A DNA stretch of 64,000 bases from Amphiura filiformis (taxonomy: Eukaryota; Echinodermata; Ophiuroidea; Amphilepidida; Amphiuridae), in assembly GCF_039555335.1 (NCBI RefSeq), contig NC_092628.1:57151547-57215546 (forward strand). The letters run 5' to 3'. Shown in pieces: positions 1 to 15,623 of the stretch. Numbering within the stretch: position 1 is the stretch's first letter; each line of letters opens with the position of its first letter. The notes under the pieces were generated by a model that had not been told where the DNA came from, did no database searches, and worked only from the letters and a program-made list of their open reading frames with translations. A program made the position numbers and the translations under genes.

Positions 1-649
1 TTGCTAATTATTGCGCAAGTGTTGGTATTCTGAAAATTGTAAACGGAGTTTAGGTTTCCCTCCAAGATGGCGGGTAACCCAAAACACGGGAACTCTCTAT
101 AGCATGTACTACCAATTCCAAAAGGTGCGTGATCCAGTTACCAAGGAGTTATGTAACCACTTCGCTGGCGAATAATGGAGATAATATTTTATAGGTATTG
201 ATTTCTTACGCCACCATTATGTACATACGCCAATTGTCTAACTAGTCAAAATCACGTCACTGGAGAGTGATTGGGAATAGTTAGACCAGCATAACCATCT
301 TTTTATATTTTACCAGCTATTATTTACACAATTAATACCCAAAGATATTACTTATCACAAAGCAACCTATGCAATGTTTGTGGTGAAAAGACTAAAATTG
401 GTTCTTGACTTCTGGTGCTGTTTCCATAAAACGTATTCAGGAACTTGTAGAAAGTTGAGGAGGACATTGTCGGTACACGAAATTATTTAGGGATCTTTTG
501 AAATTAGGCTAAGGGGCCTTTATAAATACATGTATATAGGATATATCGGACTAGGTAACTGAGTGAAATTAAAGATGTCCTCAGTATAGTATCTGAAAAT
601 AGTGAATGACATATTTGACATAAAGTCTGGTGAGTTCTGGGTTGACTCC
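1..649. other. Actin 3' flank and 3' UTR
   Basis: This stretch lies downstream of the minus-strand actin gene and should hold its 3' UTR. I see no coding exon and no clear AATAAA on the minus strand near the normal actin stop (TAA at 652-650), so the poly(A) site is not assigned. No recognisable repeat was found. Confidence 0.5.
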
Positions 650-4650
<4,001 letters not shown>

Positions 4651-4676
4651 TTATGTATGTTACCGGCAAAAGGAAT

Positions 4677-5148
<472 letters not shown>

Positions 5149-5227
5149 AAATAATATAGACAACGTCGGTTAGGTACCCTGTTGTTAAGCGGTTATAGAG
5201 ACAGATAAACTTCTTCACCAAATCACT

Positions 5228-5284
5228 TTATATTTATACCTAAATCGCTACAATAAATCAGTTTAATTTTATGCCCATATTTGG
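5228..5284 (-). promoter_or_regulatory. Putative actin core promoter: CArG box and TATA box
   Basis: On the minus strand GGTATAAATATAAAG (5239-5225) is a strong TATA box. About 40 nt upstream, 5275-5284 reads CCATATTTGG, a perfect CC(A/T)6GG serum response factor site. SRF/CArG control is well known for actin genes. The expected start of transcription is near 5200, followed by the proposed leader exon. Order and spacing fit a promoter, but transcription has not been shown. Confidence 0.55.
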
Positions 5285-6768
5285 TCATAATATTATTTTG
5301 AACCAGTATGGTCTGTTTGGCTTCATATGCATAATTTACATAGATAATCATAGCTATCTTGTCATATGTATCATCCTAGTCGAGGGATAGTGTTGGTAAT
5401 TACCCTGAGTAATTACTCAATTTAAGACCAGTGGCATATGATAAGACGGGAGCAAAGTCGACTACCAAACCCAGAATCTGGATTATAATGTTTACAGCCC
5501 ACAATGCATTGGATGTATTAAATAACACTTAAAAATAGTATATTGTGTACATCATATAGTTGTTGTATTTTGTTTTTTGTTTGTTTGATTGATTGTTTAA
5601 AGGAATAATCCACGATATAGGTCAAATCATAGTTCTGTTACTTTTTGCCAAACATTATGAAATAAATTATATGAGCTTCATGGGGAATTGTATGTCGTGA
5701 TGACAACATTAATACTTAAAAAGTACAAATTTGGTTGATTCCATTACATGTAAGTTGGGACAAATAATGTCACAATGTCAGGCTTGAAAAAATGTAACCA
5801 ATTTCGATGATTTATTGATAATACACATGTATCTTATTTTACTTGTTGTTCTCTTTGCATATTTTTAATTATTATATCATAATTTTTGTTTCGTTTAAAG
5901 TGATGTCGTAACTTGAGTCTACACTACGGGGTTGGTTGTATTTGTATTTTTTGTATTTGAAAATGAAATGCATATGATACCCGAGCGCAGTGCACATTGT
6001 GAAGAGGGAAGTTTAGGTGTTGAAAATATATATAAAAAGGCTCTATTTTCCTGTCTCAAAACACTCGTATATACGAGCCTTTCTGTATAAGCCCATTTTT
6101 CCTTGATGCTTTTAAATTACATTAAGTTTTGATTCTTGCTTCCTGAATTTGTACATAAGCTTTGTACAATGTCTACATTTTTATGTTGATCTATATTTGG
6201 TTCCCCAGTAGGTTACACTCACAATGAAGAAGGTACGCTTCTAAAATGATGGCACAAGAAATCGCATTGCATCATGGGGCGAGATTCGGGCAAGTTCTGA
6301 ACAAACCCAACATCGTCCGTTCAGCGTCCCTAAAGTAAGAAAAATCGACACCAACAATGAAAATGCAGAATTTCTTAAAAGACATTTCATTTAATAAAAA
6401 AATTAATCCACATACATCTTGTGTTATGCTTATGACGGTCTTGTCCATAATTCTAGGTCGCGTTTGGTCTTAGCTCTTGCAGAGTATGCATTTAGCACAT
6501 CCCTACTTTTTACAAAAATCTTTTTTTTTTTGTCCATTTTAGATTTTCTGATTTAACAAATGCCTTTAATTCAGATCACGTAGTTCTTCTGTTTATTGTC
6601 GTCACTCGCTACAAAATAAACAAACAAACAAATAAACAAACAAATAAATAAACAAACAAATCTTTGATTCCTTTTAAATCTAAAAGAAATAAGGGTCCAC
6701 ATGTTTTCTAAACTTACGATAATAAAACTTGGGCGCATCATATGGAAACAGTTGCATGGAGAAATATA
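5285..6768. other. Intergenic, no gene seen
   Basis: AT-rich sequence without convincing exons. A low-complexity AAAC/AAAT tract runs at about 6612-6660. A plus-strand TATA-like string at about 6028-6040 has no gene behind it. Confidence 0.5.
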
Positions 6769-6799
6769 AATAATAATAATAATATTAATAATAATAATA

Positions 6800-6879
<80 letters not shown>
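6769..6879. repeat. (AAT)n/(ATT)n microsatellite with internal polarity switch
   Basis: AAT units run to about 6800 and then switch to ATT units. The left part is therefore complementary to the right and can fold back. The tyrosine-rich reading across it is an artefact of the repeat. Confidence 0.95.
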
Positions 6880-6906
6880 GCATGTCCACTAAAAATTGAA
6901 GAACTT

Positions 6907-7260
6907 TTAAGGATCTGGAATGAGCGTTTTGAGCGTTTCGACAGTATTTTTTGTGGGACATGAGAGCACATCAGACATATCGAATTGCATTCTGAATACG
7001 AAGAATGTCTTTCTGATATCAAATAATTTTCATTTTTTGAAATTCACGATATAATACAAATTTTATGACAAATTATTAAAATTTGATATTTTCACATTTT
7101 TGATATATAACAGTCCTTGAAGTAAATTTTATAAATCTAATGATATATTCTTAAAGTGTATGTAGCTGGGAGGAAAAGCCGACGATCAATTGAACATTTT
7201 GACCTTTTATATTGAAGATATGGAATTTTTTTCCCAAAAAGACCGAATTTTTTTGGGTGT
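6907..7260. mobile_element. Half copy of the TTAA fold-back family
   Basis: It begins TTAAGGATCTGGAATGAGCG and continues through the conserved blocks GTGGGACATGAGAGCACATC and TTGCATTCTGAATACGAAGA to the central AAAGACCGAATTTTTTTGGG segment. It matches the left arm plus centre of the full palindromic copy at 32191-32864. The right arm is missing. This is a non-autonomous DNA element with TTAA at the surviving end. Confidence 0.75.
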
Positions 7261-9552
7261 TTTGTTTCCAGAGATATGGCCTTTTGAATGTCGCGGTTTT
7301 ATATAGGGCTGCTAGAACATGTTAACTAGCATTATCTAGAACATTGCTTATAACAACATGAAATAAGATCATCCTGAAAATTTAAGCGATTTTGTTGACA
7401 TACAACAAAAATATAAGACCTCAAAACCCATGGTTTGTTTGGTGGAACCTCAAGTATGACCATAGATGGTCGCCATGGAAAATATCTCCATAGAATAGCT
7501 GAACAATAAGTGCATTATTTTAAATGAATAGCGGTAGTCTTAAACATTGTTCAGTCTTTTAAGGTCAGCACATTTTATCTTCAAAAATGATTATATTTCA
7601 TCATGACATAAGTTTGCTAACATTAATCACTACCAATTTTGAGAAATTTGCTCCAACTCAAAGGTAATCTTTACATTGAGCAAAATACTGTGTGTGCATG
7701 GAATCCATGATGGGTAGCATATCTAAAATGGACATGGTGGTCAGAAGTGCATAATTTGAGATGGGTTTTGGAAGGCTTAAACATTCTTTAATTTCTTAAC
7801 ATCCTGTACATTTTGTCTTCAAAAATAGCTAAATTTTTGTTGTAGTTCTCATCTCATTAAATGTTTCTTTAAAAAAAGTTGATCACTTGATAAAGGAAGT
7901 TCCTGTCTATTTACTGACCAATCAGGAAAGAGTTTGGTTAATGTTTTCTGGTGGCATAAGGAATTTCTTGAACCATGTTTTAAGTCTAAATTTGACTACA
8001 ATATGTAACTGTGCTCCATTTATCAGCTATGGCACTTAGTGCATAGGGGTGTGTTTGCATAGAGAATACATGGGTGATTGCTCACATACAATGAGAGGGA
8101 AACTGTTCTAGCATCAAACGTGTTGACAGTGGATATCCCTAATATTATTATTATTATGGACGTGACTTTAGACATGCTAGAATACCATTCATCACCTTAG
8201 GGCTATGACTATGATTAGTGTTCGAGAGTGTTTGAGGGTTAGGGCAAGGGGGTGACACTAAATTCACGGTTGTTCTATTAGCAACGCAAAACCTATGAAA
8301 AATTCCGCTGGTTTACTAGCTAGAAAGTGAGGCCAGTTATCGATCCGTTATGAATAATTCATGTTCGACCCCTTGGATCATGTTAATTGATATTGGCAAA
8401 TAACAACGTTGTTCGTTTTGCGAACTTTGCCTGTTGAATGAGAGTATAGCACGCCCCCAATACATCTGGGCACAAACCAGGCGAAAACGATCCAGTTTAA
8501 TGAAATGGCGGACGGGTATTCCCATCAGGCACCAGTGATATGTTTTTTCTAAGAAAGTCTACTAATTTGATATGAAATGACATTTTGCAATAGTAAAGTC
8601 AAAATTAGGACTTGCTGTCAATAATATGAAGGAAATATGTGACAGAGGCAAGGTGTGAAATACAAGTAGTATTTAAGTATGATAACCTTTGATACCCGAC
8701 CTGACCTTCCATCATGGCGCCTTATTCGTCTTATGTATTTCTATTATGCTCTCAAGTAAAATAAAATACCAATCTGCACAAAGCAGACAGAATGTTACTT
8801 GGCTCCCAGCATGAATTATTGATTTTATACGGAGGTAAAGAAATGCACAGTGTATGTGCAAGCCGTGCACGATACTCCAAATATTTACGGTAAATCTGAA
8901 TAAGTGGTCACATATGACATATCATGTGTTCGGGAAATCACGTGGCAACATTTTAAGATTTCAGGCTTGTTTACTAGTTAATTGCCATTTGCACTCTTTA
9001 TTATTTATCTTTGTTAATTAACATATATTTTAAATGCTGATAAATCGTGGTTGGCTGCCCATGATATCTGTTAAATTCAATGTTTTATGAATATAATTCT
9101 ACCACGCAGATGGGGTTACGCAGCAGAATTTCACATCACCTGACTTAGCTAGATTTCGAAGCTCTGCTCTTCAAATTCATGTAAATTTCAAAGTTTATAC
9201 ATTTAATATATTTAATATGATACTAATTTTTTGTTATAACCAACTGATACACGAAATATACTAGCTTATTACCTATACAGAAAGATGATTATCAGCCTTC
9301 ACTCAGCATATTGATATGCCCGGCATATGCAGCCATTCTCCGTCTGGATAACATGACTGTCGCCCTCAATGCGTCTGGGCACAAATTTAAATAACAATAC
9401 GCTATTTACATATCAATGTGGCCTCATGCTAATTAAAGCTGCCCCACACATGAGTTCATCTATGGTTAGGGTTTGGTTTGTAGTTAGGCCCAGGATTATA
9501 GGGTTAGGATTCGGTTTAGTGACCGCTACGTTGCTCCTTATTTATGTTATTA
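7261..9552. other. Intergenic, diverged internal repetition only
   Basis: No exon is recognised. About 7525-7620 and 7750-7845 share an order of short blocks (AGTGCAT..., CTTAAACATT..., CATTTT.TCTTCAAAAAT) at a spacing near 240 bp. This suggests a very old tandem duplication. Confidence 0.4.
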
Positions 9553-9785
9553 CTATTCACCGTCGAAGTTGTGTGTAATAATCGGATTAACTACTATAGC
9601 AATAGATGAATATAATTTTGAATAGATCACCCTGCACTACAAGCAGGTTGCACTCATCACCTGTGTATGTCTGCAATCATAGGTTGAATACAATACCGCT
9701 CTTTTCAAAGATACTAATCTAAATTTGTATTCATCTATTGCTATGGTAATTAATCCGGAGACATCATCACTTCGACAGCGAATAG
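9553..9785. mobile_element. 233-bp MITE with ~75-bp inverted ends
   Basis: The left end CTATTCACCGTCGAAGT is mirrored by ACTTCGACAGCGAATAG. Matching continues through the block ATAGCAATAGATGAAT on the left and ATTCATCTATTGCTAT on the right. TA flanks both sides, compatible with a TA target duplication. There is no coding capacity. The superfamily is not determined. Confidence 0.75.
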
Positions 9786-10047
9786 TATTTAAATGAGAAT
9801 GACTCTCGTATTCATGGTATTGTACTCTATGAACTGAACTGATTGGAATTTTGAAAAGATGCGGTCTCCTTTCAAAATTCCGTGAATTTCAAAAAACAGC
9901 AACAATAACAACAAAAGTAGAAAATTGATATTAAATAAAACCATTGTTTGGATGTTGATAATTATTTAAGTGTCTCTTACTATCACCTGTCAATTAGTAT
10001 GCACGAGTGAAAATCTCCCAATTAGAGGTGTACCTGGCCTGGCTGTC

Positions 10048-10140
10048 AAAATTTTTGTTGCCGAAATAGGGGGTCGCAAGTTTATTGACGCCGACTTTTT
10101 GTAAATTTGGGACCCCTTCCGAAGAAAATGCCAGCCCCCT
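10048..10140. repeat. Dispersed repeat, inverted partner at 19687-19772
   Basis: A segment running from ATTTTTGTTGCCGAAATAGG to CCTTCCGAAGAAAATG recurs in reverse complement at 19687-19772. There it reads AAGTCAGCGTCAATAAAATT and ends with CGGCAACAAAAATG. It is an unclassified dispersed element. Confidence 0.7.
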
Positions 10141-10689
10141 AACTACGTATGCAAATTAAGACACAAATTATAAAAGCATCAAAATTAATTACAAATTGTT
10201 GTGTAAATATCAGTAGCCTAATGACCATATAAGGCAATTAGAAATGAACGTAAACAGCATTGATAATATTTGCCTTATCGCAATGGGCGTTTCTGACTAT
10301 TATTGGAGTACGGTTATATTTAGGGCAAGAGTGTATTAACATGACCCTGCAAGGTCCAACTTACTTCATTGTCAGGTTTTCCATGTTTAATATAGAAACT
10401 TTTGAATTTGAATCATCATCACCCACGAAGTTATTGACTAACTATATTATTATACATGGTTGTAGCAAAACAGAATGTATTCAATTTAAAAAATAGTATT
10501 AATTAAACATATTGTGACTTATTGATTGTATTGAATTTTACATAGTCGTCAATGCAATTTCTTAAGCTACAACACAAGCTTTGTTTCAATAAAAATCGGT
10601 GTCGACACGCGAAGATATGACCAACTGTGTAAAGTAGTCCTAAAACAGCTTGGACCTCTTTCGTGTCTTTGTGTAGCAAAAGTGACTGA

Positions 10690-10752
10690 ATTTCAAAAAA
10701 TCACAATTATTTGATATCAGAAGGACTTCCCTTGCAAATCGATATGTCTGAA
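10690..10752. mobile_element. Fragment of the TTAA fold-back family
   Basis: It contains CAATTATTTGATATCAGAAG followed by GGAC and ATATGTCTGA, the subterminal block of the family seen whole at 32191-32864. Only about 60 bp remain. Confidence 0.5.
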
Positions 10753-10929
10753 GGTATAGGGTGTTAATTTATTAACACTAAAACGCGTGAAAAATATGAA
10801 GATGTTTATGTTATTATTAACACAATATAGTGTTAAAAAGCAAAAGCACACTTTTAACACTTGTGTTAAAAACATAAACATCTTCATTTTTTACATGTTT
10901 TATTGTTTATAAATTAATACTCCTATACC
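10753..10929. mobile_element. 177-bp hairpin MITE
   Basis: It starts GGTATAGGGTGTTAATTTAT and ends with its near complement (ATAAATTAATACTCCTATACC). The arms, about 70 bp each, share the block GAAGATGTTTATGTT. Nearly the whole element is stem. Confidence 0.8.
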
Positions 10930-11053
10930 TACCTTCACTGTACAAACCTTAGCCATTAAAGTGTTCAAGTGTTTTAAGTGTTATTTTGCAAAATAAATAG
11001 AGCCATATCAAATGTTATTTTGTGCCTCAAAATTGTTCCGTATGCCATAAGGA

Positions 11054-11160
11054 ATTAAGAAAAAGGTTTCACGATCAAGTCCTTAAATTTTAGACATTTT
11101 AAATATCCAAAAAAACTATCCGAATACAACATCCAACTTTGGGGTAATATGGCCCGTGAC
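11054..11160 (+). repeat. 107-bp dispersed repeat, copy 1
   Basis: It starts ATTAAGAAAAAGGTTTCACG and ends AATATGGCCCGTGAC. A near-identical copy in the same orientation lies at 13267-13373, differing at only a few positions. No terminal repeats are visible. Confidence 0.8.
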
Positions 11161-11752
11161 AATTTGCCGTATTCCTCATTTCCTCATTAATAAAGAAATT
11201 TAATTTAATATTTTTCATCATGTTTGTGTAGGTAATAAATAGTTGATATCAAGTTGATATCAAGTTCCGTAGATTGGTAGTTACGGCCGTTTTATGCTTA
11301 AGGGGTCCATGTTCCCCCCTCCCCAAGTCACTTAACAAGATTGTCCTACTACATTACTACCAAACTAGAGAGCACTCCGTCTAAGTGAAATTCCTATTCA
11401 CTCGATTTATGGTTTTTAGTTTTTGCGTTTATTGTCTTTACTACTGTAACCACCACAAGCATAAATTATATCATATAATAATTTTGCAGAATCAAAACTT
11501 GGATAATAGGTAGGTCCTACTGTGTGTAGGCGATGGTTATTGGGTTTGGCTTTGCATATGAACACACAAATTCCTCTATTTATTTACCATTATCATTAAT
11601 TGATAAGATTAAAGTGAGCTAATTGATATAGAATTTATCGTTACAGTGTTTACTGTGTAAGGTCATCTCGCGTCTATGATATATCCACTATTAAAACACA
11701 ACCGTGAGTCAGATGGCCTTTAAATTAGATAAATTGTATATGAACGTTATTT

Positions 11753-11984
11753 TACACTTCACCGTAAAAATCATGTTCAGGAATTAAACAATTTCTTGAC
11801 CCACGTTTCTAAACATTTTAAATTCCTAAGCACCGATGTCAAAGCTCAAGAATTCATGTGTTACATTCCTAAACACAAATCTTCAAGTTCCTAAACATAT
11901 GTAGGATTTAAACATGTTTAGAAATCTGGTGCAAGATAATGTTTAGAAAAGATTTTAATTTCTAAACACGTGTTTTACAGTGTA
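11753..11984. mobile_element. Probable MITE with degenerate inverted ends
   Basis: The left end TACACTTCACCGTAAAA and the right end TTTTACAGTGTA are imperfectly complementary. Subterminal TTCAGGAATTAAA and TTTAATTTCTAAACA continue the match. Interior copies of a TTCCTAAACA(T/C) motif recur. The element is old. Confidence 0.5.
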
Positions 11985-12372
11985 CTAATCTGTCAATAAT
12001 TATGGTACATTTTAGAGATTGTCACAGTTTACAATTCAAAAACGGTATTCCAGACATCATCAATATACACTGACTCACCCCTCTAAAAATAATTGTTACT
12101 TCTCATAATGTTTTGTTTGTTTTTACAAATCAACCCTTTACATCAAAATGATTGGTACCCATCAGTTTCCAGTGCTTTAAAATTTGGACAAGATCGCCAC
12201 ATCATATTGTAACATAAGATTCATCTAATTAGCTGATGCATTCTGCTTATCTCAAGTGGATCCAATATCCAAGTATCCATCAGAAAATTCTCATTCTTTC
12301 TATTTTCGCAAGCACTCTCAACAGTTGATTTGTATGACAAAAGCATACATATATCTGAGTGTTTTTGTATTG

Positions 12373-12719
12373 TAAACATCTCAAAAAAGTAACTAACCCC
12401 CCTTAAATAATGGCCATTATTCAAAAATTCTATTGATTTGTATTCAGTATAATGCAATGGAAGGTAATCTGTGTAATGATATCTGAGTGTTTTTGTATTG
12501 ATTGTAAGCATGTCGTAAGTGCAACTTTCAAATCTGGACCTCACTACATTAAATTGACCGGTGTTTTATTGTTTTCTGGGCTATTGTATCAAACGAGGTG
12601 TCAAAATACGCAGAAATAAACTCTGCTTCCAACGCATTTTACAGATTTGTAATACAATGGCCCGTTTTTGGATAATGGCCATTATTTAAGGGAGTTAGTT
12701 AATTTTTTTGAGATGTTTA
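12373..12719. mobile_element. 347-bp MITE, ~50-bp inverted ends
   Basis: The left end runs TAAACATCTCAAAAAAGTAA and then ...CCTTAAATAATGGCCATTAT. The right end is the reverse complement, AATGGCCATTATTTAAGG to TTTTTTTGAGATGTTTA. No coding capacity. Confidence 0.8.
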
Positions 12720-12739
12720 TTATAATAATAATAATAATA

Positions 12740-12780
<41 letters not shown>

Positions 12781-12830
12781 GAAAACGTTTTATACCATTT
12801 ATATACTCTTTATATAACCCCACATTTAAA
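12720..12830. repeat. (AAT/ATT)n microsatellite followed by a MITE fragment
   Basis: 12720-12780 is an AAT run switching to ATT. It is followed by GAAAACGTTTTATACC and CTTTATATAACCCCACATTTAAA, a remnant of the CCCAGCAAACAC family present whole at 16821, 33753 and 34992. Confidence 0.75.
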
Positions 12831-13266
12831 GGAGGACTCCGGCAATCATAACATTATGCCTTATATGTTAGAAAAAAATTATCAAGCACGAATCACATTG
12901 TTTTATTTAAAACAAACTCATATTGACCATAAAAACGAATAAAAAGAGTCGACTCTCAACACGCGATATTCAAAATTCCCGCGCCGAAATTGTCTAAGTG
13001 CAATGACGTAATGGTTATTTGTGTTCAATTGTCGTCAGCCTTCATTGTATTACTGGGACGTCATTGCACTCACCGCCGTCATTGCACTTGTTCACAACAT
13101 TGCGTACTTAACCAGCACTTTACGTAACATAATACAATACGAGTTTCATTGTGCGCGTTTGAGCATGCCCATTCATATATGGCAGACGCGGTATTTTATT
13201 CTGATGACCAGAGAATGATACTGTGTCCAGTTTCATTTCGAGAGTGTTTCTTTTATGTAATAAGTT

Positions 13267-13373
13267 ATTAAGAAAAAGGTTTCACGATCAAGTCCTTAAA
13301 TTTTAGACATTTTAAGTATCCAAAAAATTTATCCGAATACAACATCCAACTTTGGGGTAATATGGCCCGTGAC
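13267..13373 (+). repeat. 107-bp dispersed repeat, copy 2
   Basis: Direct copy of 11054-11160, in the same orientation 2.2 kb away. Flanks are unrelated, so this is a dispersed repeat and not a segmental duplication. Confidence 0.8.
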
Positions 13374-13689
13374 CAAAATTATTGACGAAAAATTTGAAAA
13401 CCAAAGTGTCCTTATGTTCAACTTTCGTTGTGCGATAGTTTGATGGTTAGTCACTCTTGACACGTCGTCTATAGACTCATAAGTTAACTTAGCAGTCACT
13501 TACAACATGGAAATAGTAGTACTATTTCCATGCTTACAAGAAGGGTGGATAAACGATATCCGAAAAAACAACAACATCGTTTTGCTGTACCATCGTAAAA
13601 TGCGTTTCGTTTTCTACATGTAACCTTGTTTTGGGTCACCCTGTACGATATGGCACAAGTTTGATAGATACATAATACATAGTACACAA

Positions 13690-14040
13690 AAGTAGAGTAT
13701 AAGATGAGTCACAGCAATGAAAGAGTTCAAGTTGATGAAAAGAGTTCCAAAGTTTAGAGGCTCCAATCGTAAAAGGCATTTTACCCCATTGAGTTTTGCA
13801 GGGTAATCTTCATTCAATAAGCATGATAAGTCTTTTATTTGATGACCCCCAGAACAGGTGCAGGTTGGAATGCAGGTGTAAATGAATTCTGACCATTGGA
13901 TTTGGATTTGATTCGTTGCTCAACAGGCAGCCAATGTAAATCGGCCACAGAAACTGTGATAGAAGAGGGGCAGCGATGTTTTGTGACCGTTCCAGAAGAG
14001 TACTTTTTCATCGGCCTATTGTTCAGTCCGTTAATCAATG
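13690..14040 (-). mobile_element. Decayed 3' end of a LINE reverse-transcriptase ORF
   Basis: On the minus strand the reading from about 14038 gives VADLHWLPVEQRIKSK. This closely fits the LHWLPV..RI motif found after the reverse-transcriptase domain in many non-LTR retrotransposons. Further on, in another frame, KMPFTIGASKLWNSF matches the usual tail motif (...FSVA.P.LWNSLP). The frame change between them shows that the copy is dead. No endonuclease or RT core is present, so the clade cannot be named. Confidence in the LINE origin comes from the two motifs being in the right order and spacing. Confidence 0.7.
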
Positions 14041-14151
14041 GCTAAGCAAAATTAGAGTTAATATTTGACGGTATCCAATTTTGTTTTTACGAATGCTAAG
14101 TCACTCAGTTATTGTTGGCAGATCGGTATATATTATTTATACAACATCATT

Positions 14152-14730
14152 TTATTCAATCGGCATCTCACAAATAAACGGCAATAGGCGACCACACGGT
14201 GCATCGTTCCATTTGTCCTTGTAATCATTACTATAATGCTTCCACATGCTTCCACAATCTTCTCCATTTGGTTCGGTGTCATCCCAATCAGAGTTGCTTG
14301 GCTCCCCTTTCCTCCATGCATTAAAGTCTGTGTCTGTTTTGTCGCTCCAACTCATTGACCCTTCCGTCTCTCGATCATTCAATCCAATCCAAAGACTAGT
14401 TGCTCTGTTGACTTTGTCTTCTAATCCGGGGATGAGATCAACGCCAGAAATAACCGACGAATGCCACAATTCGTAAGCGAAGTTGTTTTCTTCTTCGTTA
14501 TGGATTGAAACAAGATGCCCACACTGCTGTGTGGTAGCGAATTGACGGCAGAAAAACTCGGCGTCTTCCCATGTCTTAGCTTCGCCAATAAAACGGTAGC
14601 AATGGTTCTGAAATTGTGTCCATAATGGTCGGCAATTGCCACTGTTACCATGGCTACACTGATCCGAATAGCCAGCATATGTGATGGTAAAGAATAACAA
14701 TAGGTAATTAAAACTCAGTAACATCGCCAT
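14152..14730 (-). CDS. Secreted C-type lectin 1 (EPS type)
   Basis: A single exon of 192 residues. Residues 1-18 (MAMLLSFNYLLLFFTITYA) form a signal peptide. The rest is one long-form C-type lectin domain: CRPLWTQFQNHCYRF, WEDAEFFC, CGHLVSIHNEEENNFAY, SLWIGLNDRETEGSMSWSD, then GEPSNSDWDD, EDC, KWNDAPC and the terminal FICEMP. The WND triplet and acidic residues needed for calcium are present. The usual EPN sugar-choosing triplet reads EPS here, which would be expected to weaken or change mannose-type binding. An extra cysteine lies in the N-terminal linker (QCSHG), plus one in QQCGHL, giving eight. AATAAA overlaps the stop codon (GAATAAAATG). A tandem paralogue lies upstream at 15624-16190. 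A role in sugar recognition or immunity is inferred from the family. Confidence 0.92.
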   Translation of the reverse strand: MAMLLSFNYLLLFFTITYAGYSDQCSHGNSGNCRPLWTQFQNHCYRFIGEAKTWEDAEFFCRQFATTQQCGHLVSIHNEEENNFAYELWHSSVISGVDLIPGLEDKVNRATSLWIGLNDRETEGSMSWSDKTDTDFNAWRKGEPSNSDWDDTEPNGEDCGSMWKHYSNDYKDKWNDAPCGRLLPFICEMPIE

Positions 14731-15623
14731 GTTAGGTATCGGGACTAATAGCTGCCTTCCCCTGGCTTCCAGAAAATGTGCGGTTTTTAAAATGTCATAA
14801 TGAATATGACGAAGCCGAGGTGAACTTCGGATTCAAGCTTAACTCGTACTTGTTGGTTAACATTAAACTCAATCTGCAATAATTCGGGGTTACCCATAAA
14901 AGCAAAAATATTGGTTTGGATATGTATGTCAATTTGACTCACTAAAATCAAGCTTGAACATGTTGAACAGTCACGATTGAAATATGCGTTTGAATAATCA
15001 ATAGGCATTAATTGGACCAAACTAGAGAACATAATTAACATAAGTATTTTGATCTCTTCCAACCAGTATTATGAGTATTAGAACTACCTGTACATTCTGA
15101 CGTTTAGCCCTTAAATTATAATAAAGCCGGTAAAAAAATAACCACCATATCAAGTGAAATTAAACAAACTATGTAGTTGACTCAAACCAACAATAGGTTT
15201 AGTCAAGAAGCGCGTATTCTGCTTTGTAATACCTTAGAAGTTTTTCAAAGGGACTCTTATTTGCAACATAATCACAACAATAACAACAACAACAACATTA
15301 CGAATTTACGATCAGGATTGTTCTTCATTAAATAATTGATACCAATTAGTACAACTTATATTTTACATGTAGCTTCAGTCTCTTTTATCGCAAACTTATT
15401 CCTGCTGATACTTGTTGCATCAGGCATGAAAAAGTCAGTCATCCAAATATGTCTGATCAAGAAAGTCGAAAGTAACATTTGAAAAAGCAAAACAACAATT
15501 GAAGCGGTCCATTTTCCAGTCAAAGTAAAATGATAAGTAAATTTTTGCTTGTAACTTCTTTTGTTTTCTCAAGTATTTGTCGAAGTTCTTAATTTCTGTT
15601 GCGACAATATATAGAACATCATT
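14731..15623. other. Spacer between the lectin paralogues
   Basis: No coding exon seen. The first ~60 nt upstream of the lectin 1 ATG are alignable with the sequence upstream of lectin 2 (both contain ...CCCGATAC just before the ATG). The promoter-proximal region was therefore duplicated too. A TATA-like TTTTAAAAA lies at about 14786-14795 (minus). Confidence 0.5.

Noticed and set aside
6742-6963. Tyrosine-rich open frame
   Set aside because: It is the translation of the ATT microsatellite.
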